DNA of 17,830 nucleotides from DATBIS01 sp036556805 (GCA_036556805.1 DATBIS010000101.1:1-17830), one strand, 5' to 3'; shown: positions 7,193 to 13,634, counted from the stretch's first letter. Notes: generated by a model not told the origin, from the letters alone. Program-made: numbers and translations.

Positions 7193-8179
7193 ATGAATCG
7201 AGCAAAGGGCCCGCCGGGCGGGAGTTCCACGGTGCGCGTGGTCCTGGGTGAGGCTGCCCATTCTCGATCCCTGCGCGACATCCTCGATCGCGCGGGGTTC
7301 GACGTCGTGGGGCACGCCTCGAACCCGGGCGACCTGCTGCGGCTGCTCGCCGTCATCGAGCCCGACGTGATCGTGCTCGACGCCGAGGTAAGCGCCACCG
7401 CGGCCCTCTCGGCCCGCGACCTGTCCCCACTCGCGGGAATCGTGGTCGTCTGGCCCGCGGCGGTCTCGTCGTCCGTGGCCGACCGGCAGGTCACGCCGAC
7501 CCGCGCCGCGCTCGACCTTCCCGAGGCCGTGCGAAGGGCCGTGCGTCCGAAGGACGCTCGGGTGGCGGCTCTCGCGCCGCTCGCCGCGGTTTCCCAGCCG
7601 GCGAAGGTCATCCACCTCCCCACGCGGACGCGCAAGCCCTGGCGGCCGCGGGAGCACGCCTTCGGCCTCGTGGCCGCGTCGTTCATCATCGCCGTGGCGG
7701 CCCTCGGGCTCCTGCGCACCACCGTCGGCCCCGACGGGGTGATCCTCGGTGAGAGCCCGAGCGGCCAGAGCTCGGGGCCGGTCGTCGCGCCGCCCGACGA
7801 GTCGACGAACACGCCCACCCAGCCGGAGCCGCCCACGAACACCGACCATCGCCGGACGCCCGAACGGCTCGAGCCTGTCGTGCTGCTCGCCCAGGTCGCG
7901 CCGGCGACGTCCAACCCGCCCGATCACACGAACGAGCCGCCGAAGCCGGACGAGAACGACGGCGGGAACGGCAACGGCGGCGGAGGCGGAGGCGGCGGGG
8001 GTGGCGGGGAAGGCCCGGGCAACGGTCACAACAAGGGCTTCAACGGCTACGACAATCCGCGGGTGCCGCTGGTCGGCAGCCACCGCTTCGACACGTCGCA
8101 GAACCGCGGCCACCAGCCCTGCGATCCTCAGCCCGAGCACGGCATGGACCACCACGCCGTGCACGGCGCCGGCGGGTAG
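7193..8179 (+). CDS. Receiver-like domain protein with membrane helix and Gly-rich tail
   Basis: 328 residues in three parts. Residues 14-118 look like a response-regulator receiver: VRVVLGEA as strand 1, helix RSLRDILDRAGFDVVG, and PDVIVLDAEVS with a candidate phosphoacceptor Asp63. The acidic pair usual after strand 1 is reduced to Glu20, and the Thr/Ser and Lys positions are not evident (IVVVWPAAV), so phosphorylation is doubtful. A membrane helix spans about 157-174, with Arg/Lys-rich sequence before it, so the N-terminus should be cytoplasmic. The exported tail (176-328) is Pro/Thr/Glu-rich, then a nearly uninterrupted Gly stretch (257-272), then a His/Asn/Gly-rich end with one Cys (310). 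No output, kinase or DNA-binding domain is present. I do not recognise this architecture. It ends seven bases from the convergent exonuclease gene. Confidence 0.8.
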   Translation: MNRAKGPPGGSSTVRVVLGEAAHSRSLRDILDRAGFDVVGHASNPGDLLRLLAVIEPDVIVLDAEVSATAALSARDLSPLAGIVVVWPAAVSSSVADRQVTPTRAALDLPEAVRRAVRPKDARVAALAPLAAVSQPAKVIHLPTRTRKPWRPREHAFGLVAASFIIAVAALGLLRTTVGPDGVILGESPSGQSSGPVVAPPDESTNTPTQPEPPTNTDHRRTPERLEPVVLLAQVAPATSNPPDHTNEPPKPDENDGGNGNGGGGGGGGGGGEGPGNGHNKGFNGYDNPRVPLVGSHRFDTSQNRGHQPCDPQPEHGMDHHAVHGAGG

Positions 8180-8186
8180 CTCGGCG

Positions 8187-9083
8187 TTACTGCGAGGCCG
8201 CGTCGAGTGCGGCCGCCAGCCGCTGGGCCGGGCCTCGCACCGCGAGCTCATCCGCGACCTTCTTGAGCGCCTCGTTGTCGCGCTCGCCGCCCCACAGGTC
8301 GAGCGGGGCGATCCCGTTCGGCGGCACGATCTCCCGCATCTTCGCGATGTAGTCGGTCGCCTCGCGCAGGCGAGCGCGGAGCGCGGGCTTGCCCTTGAGC
8401 GGTCCCGGCCGCGGGGTGTCGCGATCGGCGTCGTCGAGGATCTCCTCGAGCGAGCCGTAGGTCTGGACGAGCGCCCGCGCCGTCTTCTCGCCCACGCCCC
8501 GGACCCCCGGGAGCGAGTCCGACGGGTCGCCGCGAAGGATCGCGAACTCCGCGTAACGCGAGGCCGGCACGCCGAACTTCGCGAGGACGCCCGCCTCGTC
8601 GTACTCCGCGAGGTCCGAGACGCCCCGGAGCGTGAAGAGCAGCTTCACGACCGGATCCCGGACGAGCTGGATGAGGTCGCGGTCGCCGCTCACGATCTCG
8701 ATGCGGTCGGCCTTGCCGGCGTCCAGGCAGAACGCCGCGATCGCGTCCTCCGCCTCCCACCCTCGCGTCTGGGCCTGGATCGTGCCGGTGTGCTCGAGCA
8801 CGAGCCGGAGCATCTCGAACTGCGGCGGCAGCGCCGGCGGGTCGGGGAGACGCTGGCTCTTGTAGCCGGGGTAGATGTCCGTGCGCGCCGTCGGCCGCCA
8901 CTCGTGGTCGTAGACGTGCACGACCTCGTCCGGCCGGCGGTCGTTCACGAGGCGCGCCACCATGTCGAGGTAGCCGTGCACGGCCCCCACCGGTTTGCCA
9001 TCGGGCGTGTTCACCGTCTCGCCCATCGCGAAGAACGCCCGGTACATCAGGCTGGAAACGTCGAGGAGCAGCCGCCGCGTCAC
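8187..9083 (-). CDS. Stand-alone 5'-3' exonuclease (Pol I N-terminal domain type)
   Basis: 298 residues with the whole PIN-like nuclease plus H3TH layout of the 5' nuclease domain of DNA polymerase I, but no polymerase. Acidic metal-binding positions are visible: Asp8 in LLLDVSSL, Glu110/Glu112/Asp113 in WEAEDAIAAF, Asp134 and Asp136 in VSGDRDLIQL, and Asp186/Asp189 in LRGDPSDSLPGV. The H3TH DNA-binding part follows as GVRGVGEKTARALVQTYGSLEEIL. The 'YPGYKSQR' segment is the conserved basic patch. The enzyme should process flaps or RNA primers, supplementing Pol I. It starts at GTG 9083, six bases after a TAGGCT hexamer, so is probably leaderless. A palindrome lies just upstream at 9098-9115. 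Confidence 0.9.
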   Translation of the reverse strand: MTRRLLLDVSSLMYRAFFAMGETVNTPDGKPVGAVHGYLDMVARLVNDRRPDEVVHVYDHEWRPTARTDIYPGYKSQRLPDPPALPPQFEMLRLVLEHTGTIQAQTRGWEAEDAIAAFCLDAGKADRIEIVSGDRDLIQLVRDPVVKLLFTLRGVSDLAEYDEAGVLAKFGVPASRYAEFAILRGDPSDSLPGVRGVGEKTARALVQTYGSLEEILDDADRDTPRPGPLKGKPALRARLREATDYIAKMREIVPPNGIAPLDLWGGERDNEALKKVADELAVRGPAQRLAAALDAASQ

Positions 9084-9089
9084 CGGCGC

Positions 9090-9095
9090 AGCCTA
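9090..9095 (-). promoter_or_regulatory. Candidate -10 element TAGGCT, leaderless exonuclease start
   Basis: Read on the - strand, TAGGCT ends six bases before GTG 9083 with no Shine-Dalgarno sequence. The spacing matches the leaderless pattern elsewhere in the window. Confidence 0.5.
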
Positions 9096-9097
9096 GT

Positions 9098-9115
9098 CTG
9101 CTCACAGAGGAGCAG
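9098..9115. repeat. Palindrome CTGCTC-N6-GAGCAG at exonuclease promoter
   Basis: Perfect six-base arms with a six-base centre lie two bases upstream of the TAGGCT -10 element, in the spacer and -35 zone of the exonuclease promoter. A repressor bound here would block that promoter. It does not match the actinobacterial LexA pattern GAAC-N4-GTTC. Confidence 0.4.
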
Positions 9116-9133
9116 CCTGATGCTCACGGTGCG

Positions 9134-9170
9134 GGGTCGGACGCGACGCCGCTTCCCCGGGGCCCGACCC
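9134..9170 (-). terminator. Weak inverted repeat downstream of the cupin gene
   Basis: GGGTCGG (9134-9140) pairs with CCGACCC (9164-9170) across a 23-base interior that is itself GC-rich. It lies 33 bases beyond the cupin stop on the - strand and before the exonuclease promoter. There is no T-run, so it may simply reflect base composition. Confidence 0.25.
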
Positions 9171-9202
9171 GGACGCGACCGCAACCGAAACGCCACGGCT
9201 CC

Positions 9203-9538
9203 CTAGGAGCCGGAGAACTCGATCGAGTTCACGGCCTCGTCGCCGATGACCCAGCCGTCGTGGTCGGGAAGGATCTCGTAAGCCTCGCCGGGACCGATCT
9301 CCGCCTCTTCGCCGTCGGTCGTGCGGACGCCGAGCCTCCCCGAGAGCAGATACCCGACGTGGTGGACCTGGCAGGTCTCGGTCTTCGCGAGCGGACGAAC
9401 GTGCTCCGACCACCGCCAGCCGGGCTCGAAGGTGTTCTTGCGCATGGTGAAGTCGCCGACGTGCACGACCTCCACCCGGCCGTGATCGAAGGTCGTCGTC
9501 TCGTCCGTACCCGTCACCTTCTTGCTCGTCACACCCAT
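9203..9538 (-). CDS. Small cupin-domain protein
   Basis: 111 residues forming a single cupin barrel. The first cupin motif is seen as PGWRWSEHVRPL (39-50) with His46, followed by CQVHHVGYLLSGRLGV (56-71) with His59/His60 and the conserved 'G-x-L/V' turn. The second motif is PGEAYEILPDHDGWVIGDE (83-101) with His93. These residues could bind one metal ion. The enzymatic or sensory role cannot be told from sequence; such small cupins include dioxygenases, isomerases and ligand-binding proteins. The gene starts at ATG 9538 with a Shine-Dalgarno sequence AGGAAGGAG seven bases upstream. A TAGGCT hexamer precedes that, so it is leadered. It diverges from the VOC gene across an 84-base gap. Confidence 0.85.
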   Translation of the reverse strand: MGVTSKKVTGTDETTTFDHGRVEVVHVGDFTMRKNTFEPGWRWSEHVRPLAKTETCQVHHVGYLLSGRLGVRTTDGEEAEIGPGEAYEILPDHDGWVIGDEAVNSIEFSGS

Positions 9539-9565
9539 GGTTCGACTCCTTCCTGTGGGGCGTCG

Positions 9566-9571
9566 AGCCTA
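9566..9571 (-). promoter_or_regulatory. Candidate -10 element TAGGCT for the cupin gene
   Basis: TAGGCT read on the - strand gives a leader of roughly 20 bases that includes the strong Shine-Dalgarno sequence at 9546-9554. It faces away from the VOC promoter at 9598. Confidence 0.4.
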
Positions 9572-9597
9572 CCCCTGCGCCGCGCGTTCGTCGTCGC

Positions 9598-9603
9598 TAC
9601 CAT
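9598..9603 (+). promoter_or_regulatory. Candidate -10 element TACCAT for the VOC gene
   Basis: TACCAT lies 19 bases before ATG 9623, with a Shine-Dalgarno sequence AAGGAGG at 9611-9617. Only 26 bases separate it from the cupin -10 on the other strand, so the two promoters share their upstream DNA. Confidence 0.4.
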
Positions 9604-9622
9604 CGAACGAAAGGAGGCAACG

Positions 9623-10114
9623 ATGGCGATCAAGCGGATGAACCACGCGGTGCTGTATGTGCGCGACGCCGACCGCACGTACGACTTCTACCGGGACGTA
9701 CTCGGGTTCCGGGTCGTGGGGGAGATGCCCGGCGCGAAGTTCCTCCAGGCACCGGATTCGACCAACGACCACGACCTCGCGCTGTTCAGCATCGGGGATC
9801 AGGCCGGGCCCTCGATGGCCGGGCGCGCGACCGTGGGCCTGTACCACATCGCGTGGGAGGTCCAGACGCTCGGCGACCTGCGCGAGATCGCCGCGAAGCT
9901 GGCCGAGGCCGGCGCGCTCACCGGCGCCACCGACCATTCGACCACCAAGGCCCTCTATGCGAAGGACCCCGACGGGCTCGAGTTCGAGGTGTGCTGGATC
10001 GTGCCGCAACGATTCATGAACGAGGAGCTCGAGGCCGGGAAGAGCCGGCTGCGCCCGCTGAACTTGGATGCGGAGATCGAGCGCTACGGACTGGAGACCG
10101 TCGGCGGCGTCTGA
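9623..10114 (+). CDS. VOC family (glyoxalase/extradiol dioxygenase-like) protein
   Basis: 163 residues, a single vicinal-oxygen-chelate module of two beta-alpha-beta-beta-beta repeats. First repeat: MNHAVLYVRDADRTYDFYRDVLGF, with metal ligand His8. Second repeat: VGLYHIAWEV, with His75, ending in DPDGLEFEVCWI with Glu122. These three form the His/His/Glu facial triad used by extradiol dioxygenases for Fe(II) or Mn(II). The 'DPDG-xE-E' motif is typical of both glyoxalases and catechol 2,3-dioxygenase-like proteins. The spacing and 'LYAKDPDG' lean towards the dioxygenase-like side, but the substrate is unknown. ATG 9623 is supported by AAGGAGG five bases upstream. It diverges from a cupin gene, another metal-dependent small protein, and may share its control. 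Confidence 0.88.
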   Translation: MAIKRMNHAVLYVRDADRTYDFYRDVLGFRVVGEMPGAKFLQAPDSTNDHDLALFSIGDQAGPSMAGRATVGLYHIAWEVQTLGDLREIAAKLAEAGALTGATDHSTTKALYAKDPDGLEFEVCWIVPQRFMNEELEAGKSRLRPLNLDAEIERYGLETVGGV

Positions 10115-10246
10115 TCCTCGACGGTCCCGATTCGTGCCTGGCCCCGGGGATTCCCCCATTTCCGCTCAATGTCCGGAGCCCCACGCCCGATGCCTTCACG
10201 GGGCCCAGGGCGGGCCACTTCACGACGACTGGGTGGTTCGCCGGGC

Positions 10247-11230
10247 ATGACGATCGAGATGCAAGCCGAGAGGTCGTTCCTGATCGAAACCCAAGAGGAG
10301 CGCCTCCAGAGCCTTCTCGAGCGCTTCCGCACCGCGAACCCCACCTTCCGCATCTCCGACGACGTCATTCGGCGCTATCACCTCGCGATGTCCACACGCG
10401 GGTTCGTGATCGTGTCGGGGGCGAGCGGCACGGGCAAGACCTGGCTCGCGCAAGCGTACGCGGAGGCGGTGGGCGCCCGCGCGAAGCTCGCGGCCGTCGA
10501 CCCCAGCTGGTCATCGAACGAGGACCTCCTCGGCTACCTGTCGCCGCTCGACGGCTTCTACCACCACACGCCGTTCAGCGAGTTCGTCCAGGAGGCCGCC
10601 CGCGAATGGGACAGCGCGAACTCGTCCGAACGGCCCGCGCGCGAGTTCCACGTGATCCTCGACGAGATGAACCTCGCGCGCGTGGAGCACTACTTCTCGC
10701 GATTCCTCTCCGCGATGGAGCTCCGCTCGCGACAGGGAAGCGCGCGGCTCGACCTCGCGCCGGGACACACGTTGGTGCTGGCGCCGAACCTCAAGTTCGC
10801 CGGCACCGTGAACGTCGACGAGACCACGCACGGGTTCGCCGACAAGGTGTACGACCGCGCGCAGCTCATCGAGCTGCCGCTGCCGCGCCAGAAGGTCGTG
10901 GAGCACCTCGACGAGTTCCCCTACGCGGAGCGCGTGCTCGCGGTGTGGGACGCCGTGCGGGTGATCGCCCCGTTCGGGTTCCGCGTGCTGGACGAGATCC
11001 ACATGTACGTCGCGGCGGCCGATCAGGTCGGAACGTCGTGGGAGGTCGCGCTCGACGAGCAGCTCGTGCAGAAGGTGCTGCCGAGGATGCGCGGCGCCGA
11101 CCAGCGACTGCAGGATGGCCTCGACGCGTTCCTCGAGGCGCTCGGCGATCTTGACTTCACGCTCTCGCGTGCGAAGGCTCAGCAGATGCGCGACGAGTAC
11201 GGGACGCATGGCTTCGCGTCGTTCTTCTAA
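10247..11230 (+). CDS. McrB-like AAA+ ATPase/GTPase (COG1401-type)
   Basis: 327 residues from ATG 10247. An N-terminal helix (18-50) leads into the AAA+ core. Walker A is GASGTGKT (58-65). Next come DPSWSSNEDLLGYLSPLDGFYHHTPF (85-110), a hallmark of McrB-type nucleoside triphosphatases, and Walker B FHVILDEMNLARVEHYFSRFL (134-154). The GTVNVDETTHGFADKVYDRA block (187-206) corresponds to McrB's 'TMNTADRS' sensor region, with Asn189 and Arg204. Family members form a hexameric motor that drives a partner nuclease in modification-dependent restriction. No N-terminal DNA-recognition domain is present. The stop overlaps the start of a DUF2357 gene by 23 bases, the usual partner, so the two are surely co-translated. 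ATG 10169 and 10190 are alternative starts; no clear ribosome site decides. GTP versus ATP use cannot be read. Confidence 0.85.
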   Translation: MTIEMQAERSFLIETQEERLQSLLERFRTANPTFRISDDVIRRYHLAMSTRGFVIVSGASGTGKTWLAQAYAEAVGARAKLAAVDPSWSSNEDLLGYLSPLDGFYHHTPFSEFVQEAAREWDSANSSERPAREFHVILDEMNLARVEHYFSRFLSAMELRSRQGSARLDLAPGHTLVLAPNLKFAGTVNVDETTHGFADKVYDRAQLIELPLPRQKVVEHLDEFPYAERVLAVWDAVRVIAPFGFRVLDEIHMYVAAADQVGTSWEVALDEQLVQKVLPRMRGADQRLQDGLDAFLEALGDLDFTLSRAKAQQMRDEYGTHGFASFF

Positions 11231-11855
11231 GCCGGGAACGCGCGGCCGGAAGCGGACGGCGGCGCGCCTGAAGCTCGCGGAGGAGCCGGTCGTCGAGGCG
11301 GTCGAAGATCAACCCGACGAGGTCGCGGCGCCCGCGCTCGTGCCGAACGTGCCGCGACTTCCCGATGGGCGCGAGCTCGATCGCCTCCGCGACGCGGTGC
11401 GGGGCGCCGGCGACCAGCCGGGGCTCGCGAACGTGCTGCCCCGCTTGCAGCGCGCACATCGCAAGGAGCTCGTGCGTCGCGAGCAGTGGACGTTCGGCGA
11501 CCTCGCTCGCCACCCGGAACCGCGCGAGCTGATCCGGAGCAGGCGTCGCCCGGGCAACCTCGACGAGCAGGGCAAGCTCATCCGGATCTTCGACTCGCGC
11601 CGCGTGCTGGTGGAGGACGTGCACGAGAACCGCGTCGTGCGTCACGCGGTGTTGGAGGTGCGCTCTCGCCTGGCGGCGATCGAGGAGCTCGATGCGTTCC
11701 AGCTGCTGAACGAGCTCGACGCCGCGATCTCGCAGGCGCCGTTCCTGCGGCAGGTCGGCGCGCTGAAGGCTCGGCCCACCGAGCCGACGGCCACGCTTTC
11801 GGGCGACCCGCTCTATCGAGCGGTGTACCAGGCCTGGCTCACGCTGCAGCGCTGA
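11208..11855 (+). CDS. DUF2357 protein lacking the usual nuclease domain
   Basis: 215 residues from ATG 11208, overlapping the McrB-like gene by 23 bases. Residues 1-22 are very basic (RRSSKPGTRGRKRTAAR), then an acidic linker. The conserved part runs from about 85: DSRRVLVEDVHENRVVRHAVLEVRSRL (129-155) is the 'ENRfvkh' block of DUF2357, and QAPFLRQVGALKARPTEPTATLSGDPLYRAVYQAWLTLQR (176-215) is its closing 'PfL-V-PTxPs-L-DPxYR' block. In COG1700 proteins this is followed by a PD-(D/E)xK nuclease domain. Here the protein stops at that boundary. The next gene begins 15 bases later on the other strand, leaving no room for a nuclease or a frameshifted remnant. An earlier in-frame ATG exists at 11115, deep inside the ATPase gene, and is unlikely. 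Function without a nuclease is unknown. Confidence 0.75.
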   Translation: MASRRSSKPGTRGRKRTAARLKLAEEPVVEAVEDQPDEVAAPALVPNVPRLPDGRELDRLRDAVRGAGDQPGLANVLPRLQRAHRKELVRREQWTFGDLARHPEPRELIRSRRRPGNLDEQGKLIRIFDSRRVLVEDVHENRVVRHAVLEVRSRLAAIEELDAFQLLNELDAAISQAPFLRQVGALKARPTEPTATLSGDPLYRAVYQAWLTLQR

Positions 11856-11875
11856 ACCGGGCTCGAAGGTTCAGC
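11851..11875. terminator. Bidirectional stem-loop spanning both stop codons
   Basis: GCTGAACC (11851-11858) and GGTTCAGC (11868-11875) form a perfect eight-pair stem with a nine-base loop. Each arm contains the stop codon of one of the two converging genes (TGA 11853-11855 on +, TGA read at 11873-11871 on -). It has no T-run on either strand, but its symmetry and place suggest a terminator serving both genes. Confidence 0.55.
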
Positions 11876-12929
11876 CGACGCGCTCGCGAAGTCCTCGCGC
11901 CCATTCGACGACGGTTTCGGCCGGCTGATAGTTGAGGATTCGCTCGCGCGGAATGCCCGCGAGCGCTGCCGTCGCGAGTCCGAACGGAAGGAACTCGAGC
12001 TCGTCGACGCTGTGCGCATCGCTGCCGATCGAGAACCATCGAACGCCGGCCTCCCCCGCGAGCCTCGCGAGCTCGACGTCGAGGTCCTGCCTCGCGGGGG
12101 TCGCGTCGAGCTCCACGGCCTTGCCGAGCCGCGCGGCCTCGTCGAACACCTGCCGCCAATCGGCGGAGAGTCCGACGCGGCGCCCGAACATCCGCGCGCG
12201 CGGATGCGCGAGCACGTGGATCGAGGGGTCGCGGATCGCCGTGAGGTACCGCTCGGTCGCCTCCTCCTTCGATCGGAGCCCGGTGTGCAGCGCACCGAGC
12301 ACGAGGTCGAGGTCGGCGAGCGCCGTAGGTTCCATGTCGCCCGACCCGTCGAGGCGCACGTCCATCTCGATCGAACGCAGGATGCGGAAGGGGTCTCGCT
12401 CGCTCGCGAGCTCCGCGTTCAGGCGGTCGATGCGCCGGCCCTGATCGGCGAGCCGCTCCTCGTCCTGGCCGTTCGCGATTCGCAGGCTCTTCGAGTGGTC
12501 GGTGATCGCCACGAACGTTCGACCGAGCTCGCGGGCCGCGCTCGCCATCCCGCGGATCGGGAGCGACCCGTCGCTGTCGGTGGAGTGCATCTGGAGGTCG
12601 GCGTGCGGCGTCCGTTCCCACGCGGGGTCGGCATCCAGGACCTTGCGGACCTGGGCGTACGTGAGGAAGCCGCTGCGGGTCGCGTCGGGTTCGACCGGAT
12701 CCGGCGGCCGTTCGAGCCATTCGAGGATCTGCGTCTCCACCCACGGCCCCACCGCGCGGAGCTCGGTGAGCGAGCGATCGGCGAGCGCGAGGTCGGCGGC
12801 TTCCTCGGCCCAGAAACGCGACGCGCGCGAAGCGCGTTCGAGCGCCTGCCTGCGATGGCCCTGATGCTCGGAGCCGGCGCGCCAGAGAAGTTCCCCGAGG
12901 TCGGCGTTCGACAAGGTCGGGTGTTCCAT
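11871..12929 (-). CDS. Helix-hairpin-helix plus PHP domain protein (PolX-derived)
   Basis: 352 residues. Residues 1-75 resemble the N-terminal 8-kDa/HhH part of family X DNA polymerase, with DRSLTELRAVGPWVETQILEWL (51-72) as a helix-hairpin-helix. The nucleotidyltransferase core is missing and a PHP domain (107-350) follows directly. PHP metal motifs: DLQMHSTDSDG (111-121), AITDHS (141-146), IEMD with Glu188, GALH with His215, AHPRAR with His242, and SDAHS with Asp304/His306. In motif one the first His of the HxH pair is Gln113. From memory some PolX-type PHP domains also have Gln there, so activity is still possible. PHP domains of this group act as 3'-5' exonucleases, AP endonucleases or phosphoesterases; histidinol phosphatase is the other option. 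I start at ATG 12929, eight bases after TAAGGC; longer upstream frame gives non-conserved sequence. Confidence 0.82.
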   Translation of the reverse strand: MEHPTLSNADLGELLWRAGSEHQGHRRQALERASRASRFWAEEAADLALADRSLTELRAVGPWVETQILEWLERPPDPVEPDATRSGFLTYAQVRKVLDADPAWERTPHADLQMHSTDSDGSLPIRGMASAARELGRTFVAITDHSKSLRIANGQDEERLADQGRRIDRLNAELASERDPFRILRSIEMDVRLDGSGDMEPTALADLDLVLGALHTGLRSKEEATERYLTAIRDPSIHVLAHPRARMFGRRVGLSADWRQVFDEAARLGKAVELDATPARQDLDVELARLAGEAGVRWFSIGSDAHSVDELEFLPFGLATAALAGIPRERILNYQPAETVVEWARGLRERVG

Positions 12930-12937
12930 GTGACGTC

Positions 12938-12943
12938 GCCTTA
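12938..12943 (-). promoter_or_regulatory. Weak -10-like TAAGGC before the PHP gene
   Basis: On the - strand TAAGGC ends eight bases before ATG 12929. It lacks the final T of the TANNNT pattern, so support is weak; no Shine-Dalgarno sequence is present, which is at least consistent with leaderless translation. Confidence 0.25.
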
Positions 12944-13056
12944 CCCGCTCGTGCGCGATTTCATGGCTGCGCAGGGAGGTGGTTCCTCGGCGTGCGATCC
13001 GGGTACGGGTGGATGGGCGCGGAGCGCCCGAGTCCATTGCTCGAAGGAGGAACCGC

Positions 13057-13236
13057 ATGATGGGCGTCCTGTACGTCCTCGCGAAGACGACCGTGGACCT
13101 TCACCTGGAGCTGCCGGGCATCATCGCGCTCGTCGCCGGCATCGTGATCCTGATCTTCCCGAAGGTCCTGAACTACGTCGTCGCCGCCTACCTGATCGTG
13201 GTGGGGCTGATTCAGGTGTTCGACCTGCACATCTAG
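13057..13236 (+). CDS. DUF3096 small membrane protein
   Basis: 59 residues starting at ATG 13057, five bases after a strong Shine-Dalgarno sequence AAGGAGGA (13044-13051). ATG 13060 is an equally placed alternative. The sequence is almost all membrane: IIALVAGIVILIFPKVLNYV (22-41) then a second helix AAYLIVVGLIQVF. The 'G-IL-PK-LNY-VA-YLI-G' pattern is that of DUF3096 (two short membrane helices joined by a Pro-Lys-Leu-Asn turn). The family has no known function. The stop TAG overlaps the stop of the opposite-strand gene on a CTAG palindrome. It diverges from the PHP gene across 127 bases, in which no clear + strand promoter could be picked out. Confidence 0.85.
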   Translation: MMGVLYVLAKTTVDLHLELPGIIALVAGIVILIFPKVLNYVVAAYLIVVGLIQVFDLHI

Positions 13237-13562
13237 CGGCCTGCCGGCATCGGCGGCAGCTCGGGCGGGACGGGGACCGCTTGCTGGCGCTCCCAGTCCC
13301 GGATGAGCTCCGCGAGCTTCACGACGAGCGCTGCGCCGCCCGTGAGCTCGATCGCCTTGCCCACGAAGGTGCGGCGTAGGCCGGGAATGCGCATGACGAA
13401 GGGCACCGACACGATCAGCCCGGTCGCGACGAGTCGGCGGAGTCGTCGGCCCGCGGGCGAGTCGAGGAACTCGAGCATCTCGTCGGCGGTCGCCTGGGTT
13501 CGGTCTACGACGGCCTGGAACGCGTCCACGGAAGTCCGGTACCCCGAGAGCATCGCCTCCAA
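13233..13562 (-). CDS. Small hypothetical membrane-associated protein
   Basis: 109 residues if started at TTG 13562, or 106 from ATG 13553. A GGAGG lies only two bases before ATG 13553, too close to be an ideal ribosome site, so the start is uncertain. The N-terminal 35 residues are helical and polar (SVDAFQAVVDRTQATADEMLEFL). A basic stretch (RRLRRL) precedes a hydrophobic segment LVATGLIVSVPFVMRI, about 16 residues. A second moderately hydrophobic helix follows (AIELTGGAALVVKLAELI). The C-terminus is Pro-rich (VPVPPELPPMPAGR). I do not recognise a family. Its stop interlocks with that of the DUF3096 gene (CTAG), and a 19-base hairpin lies just upstream of its start. Confidence 0.6.
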   Translation of the reverse strand: MEAMLSGYRTSVDAFQAVVDRTQATADEMLEFLDSPAGRRLRRLVATGLIVSVPFVMRIPGLRRTFVGKAIELTGGAALVVKLAELIRDWERQQAVPVPPELPPMPAGR

Positions 13563-13566
13563 CCCC

Positions 13567-13585
13567 GCACAGGGTTGCCTTGTGC
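13567..13585. repeat. Hairpin GCACAGGG-TTG-CCTTGTGC in divergent intergenic region
   Basis: Eight pairs (one G-T wobble) with a three-base centre, located five bases upstream of the TTG start of the - strand gene and 50 bases before the lipoprotein gene. Its place between divergent starts suggests an operator or a 5' leader structure. Confidence 0.4.
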
Positions 13586-13634
13586 AATCGTCCCCAGCGT
13601 CTCACGATGCGGGACGAGTCGGCGAGGAGTGAAC

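Noticed and set aside
7961..8012. GGC/GGA-rich stretch as a DNA repeat element
   Set aside because: It is in frame and encodes the glycine run of the membrane-anchored protein. The codons vary, so it is better explained as coding low complexity.
7749..9206. A 485-codon + strand frame over the exonuclease gene
   Set aside because: Its sequence is an antisense reading of the exonuclease, whose acidic and H3TH motifs are intact on the - strand.
8187..12929. A single defence island joining exonuclease, McrB-like pair and PHP gene
   Set aside because: The exonuclease is over a kilobase away behind cupin and VOC genes with their own promoters, and base composition is uniform. Only the McrB-like/DUF2357 pair is clearly coupled.
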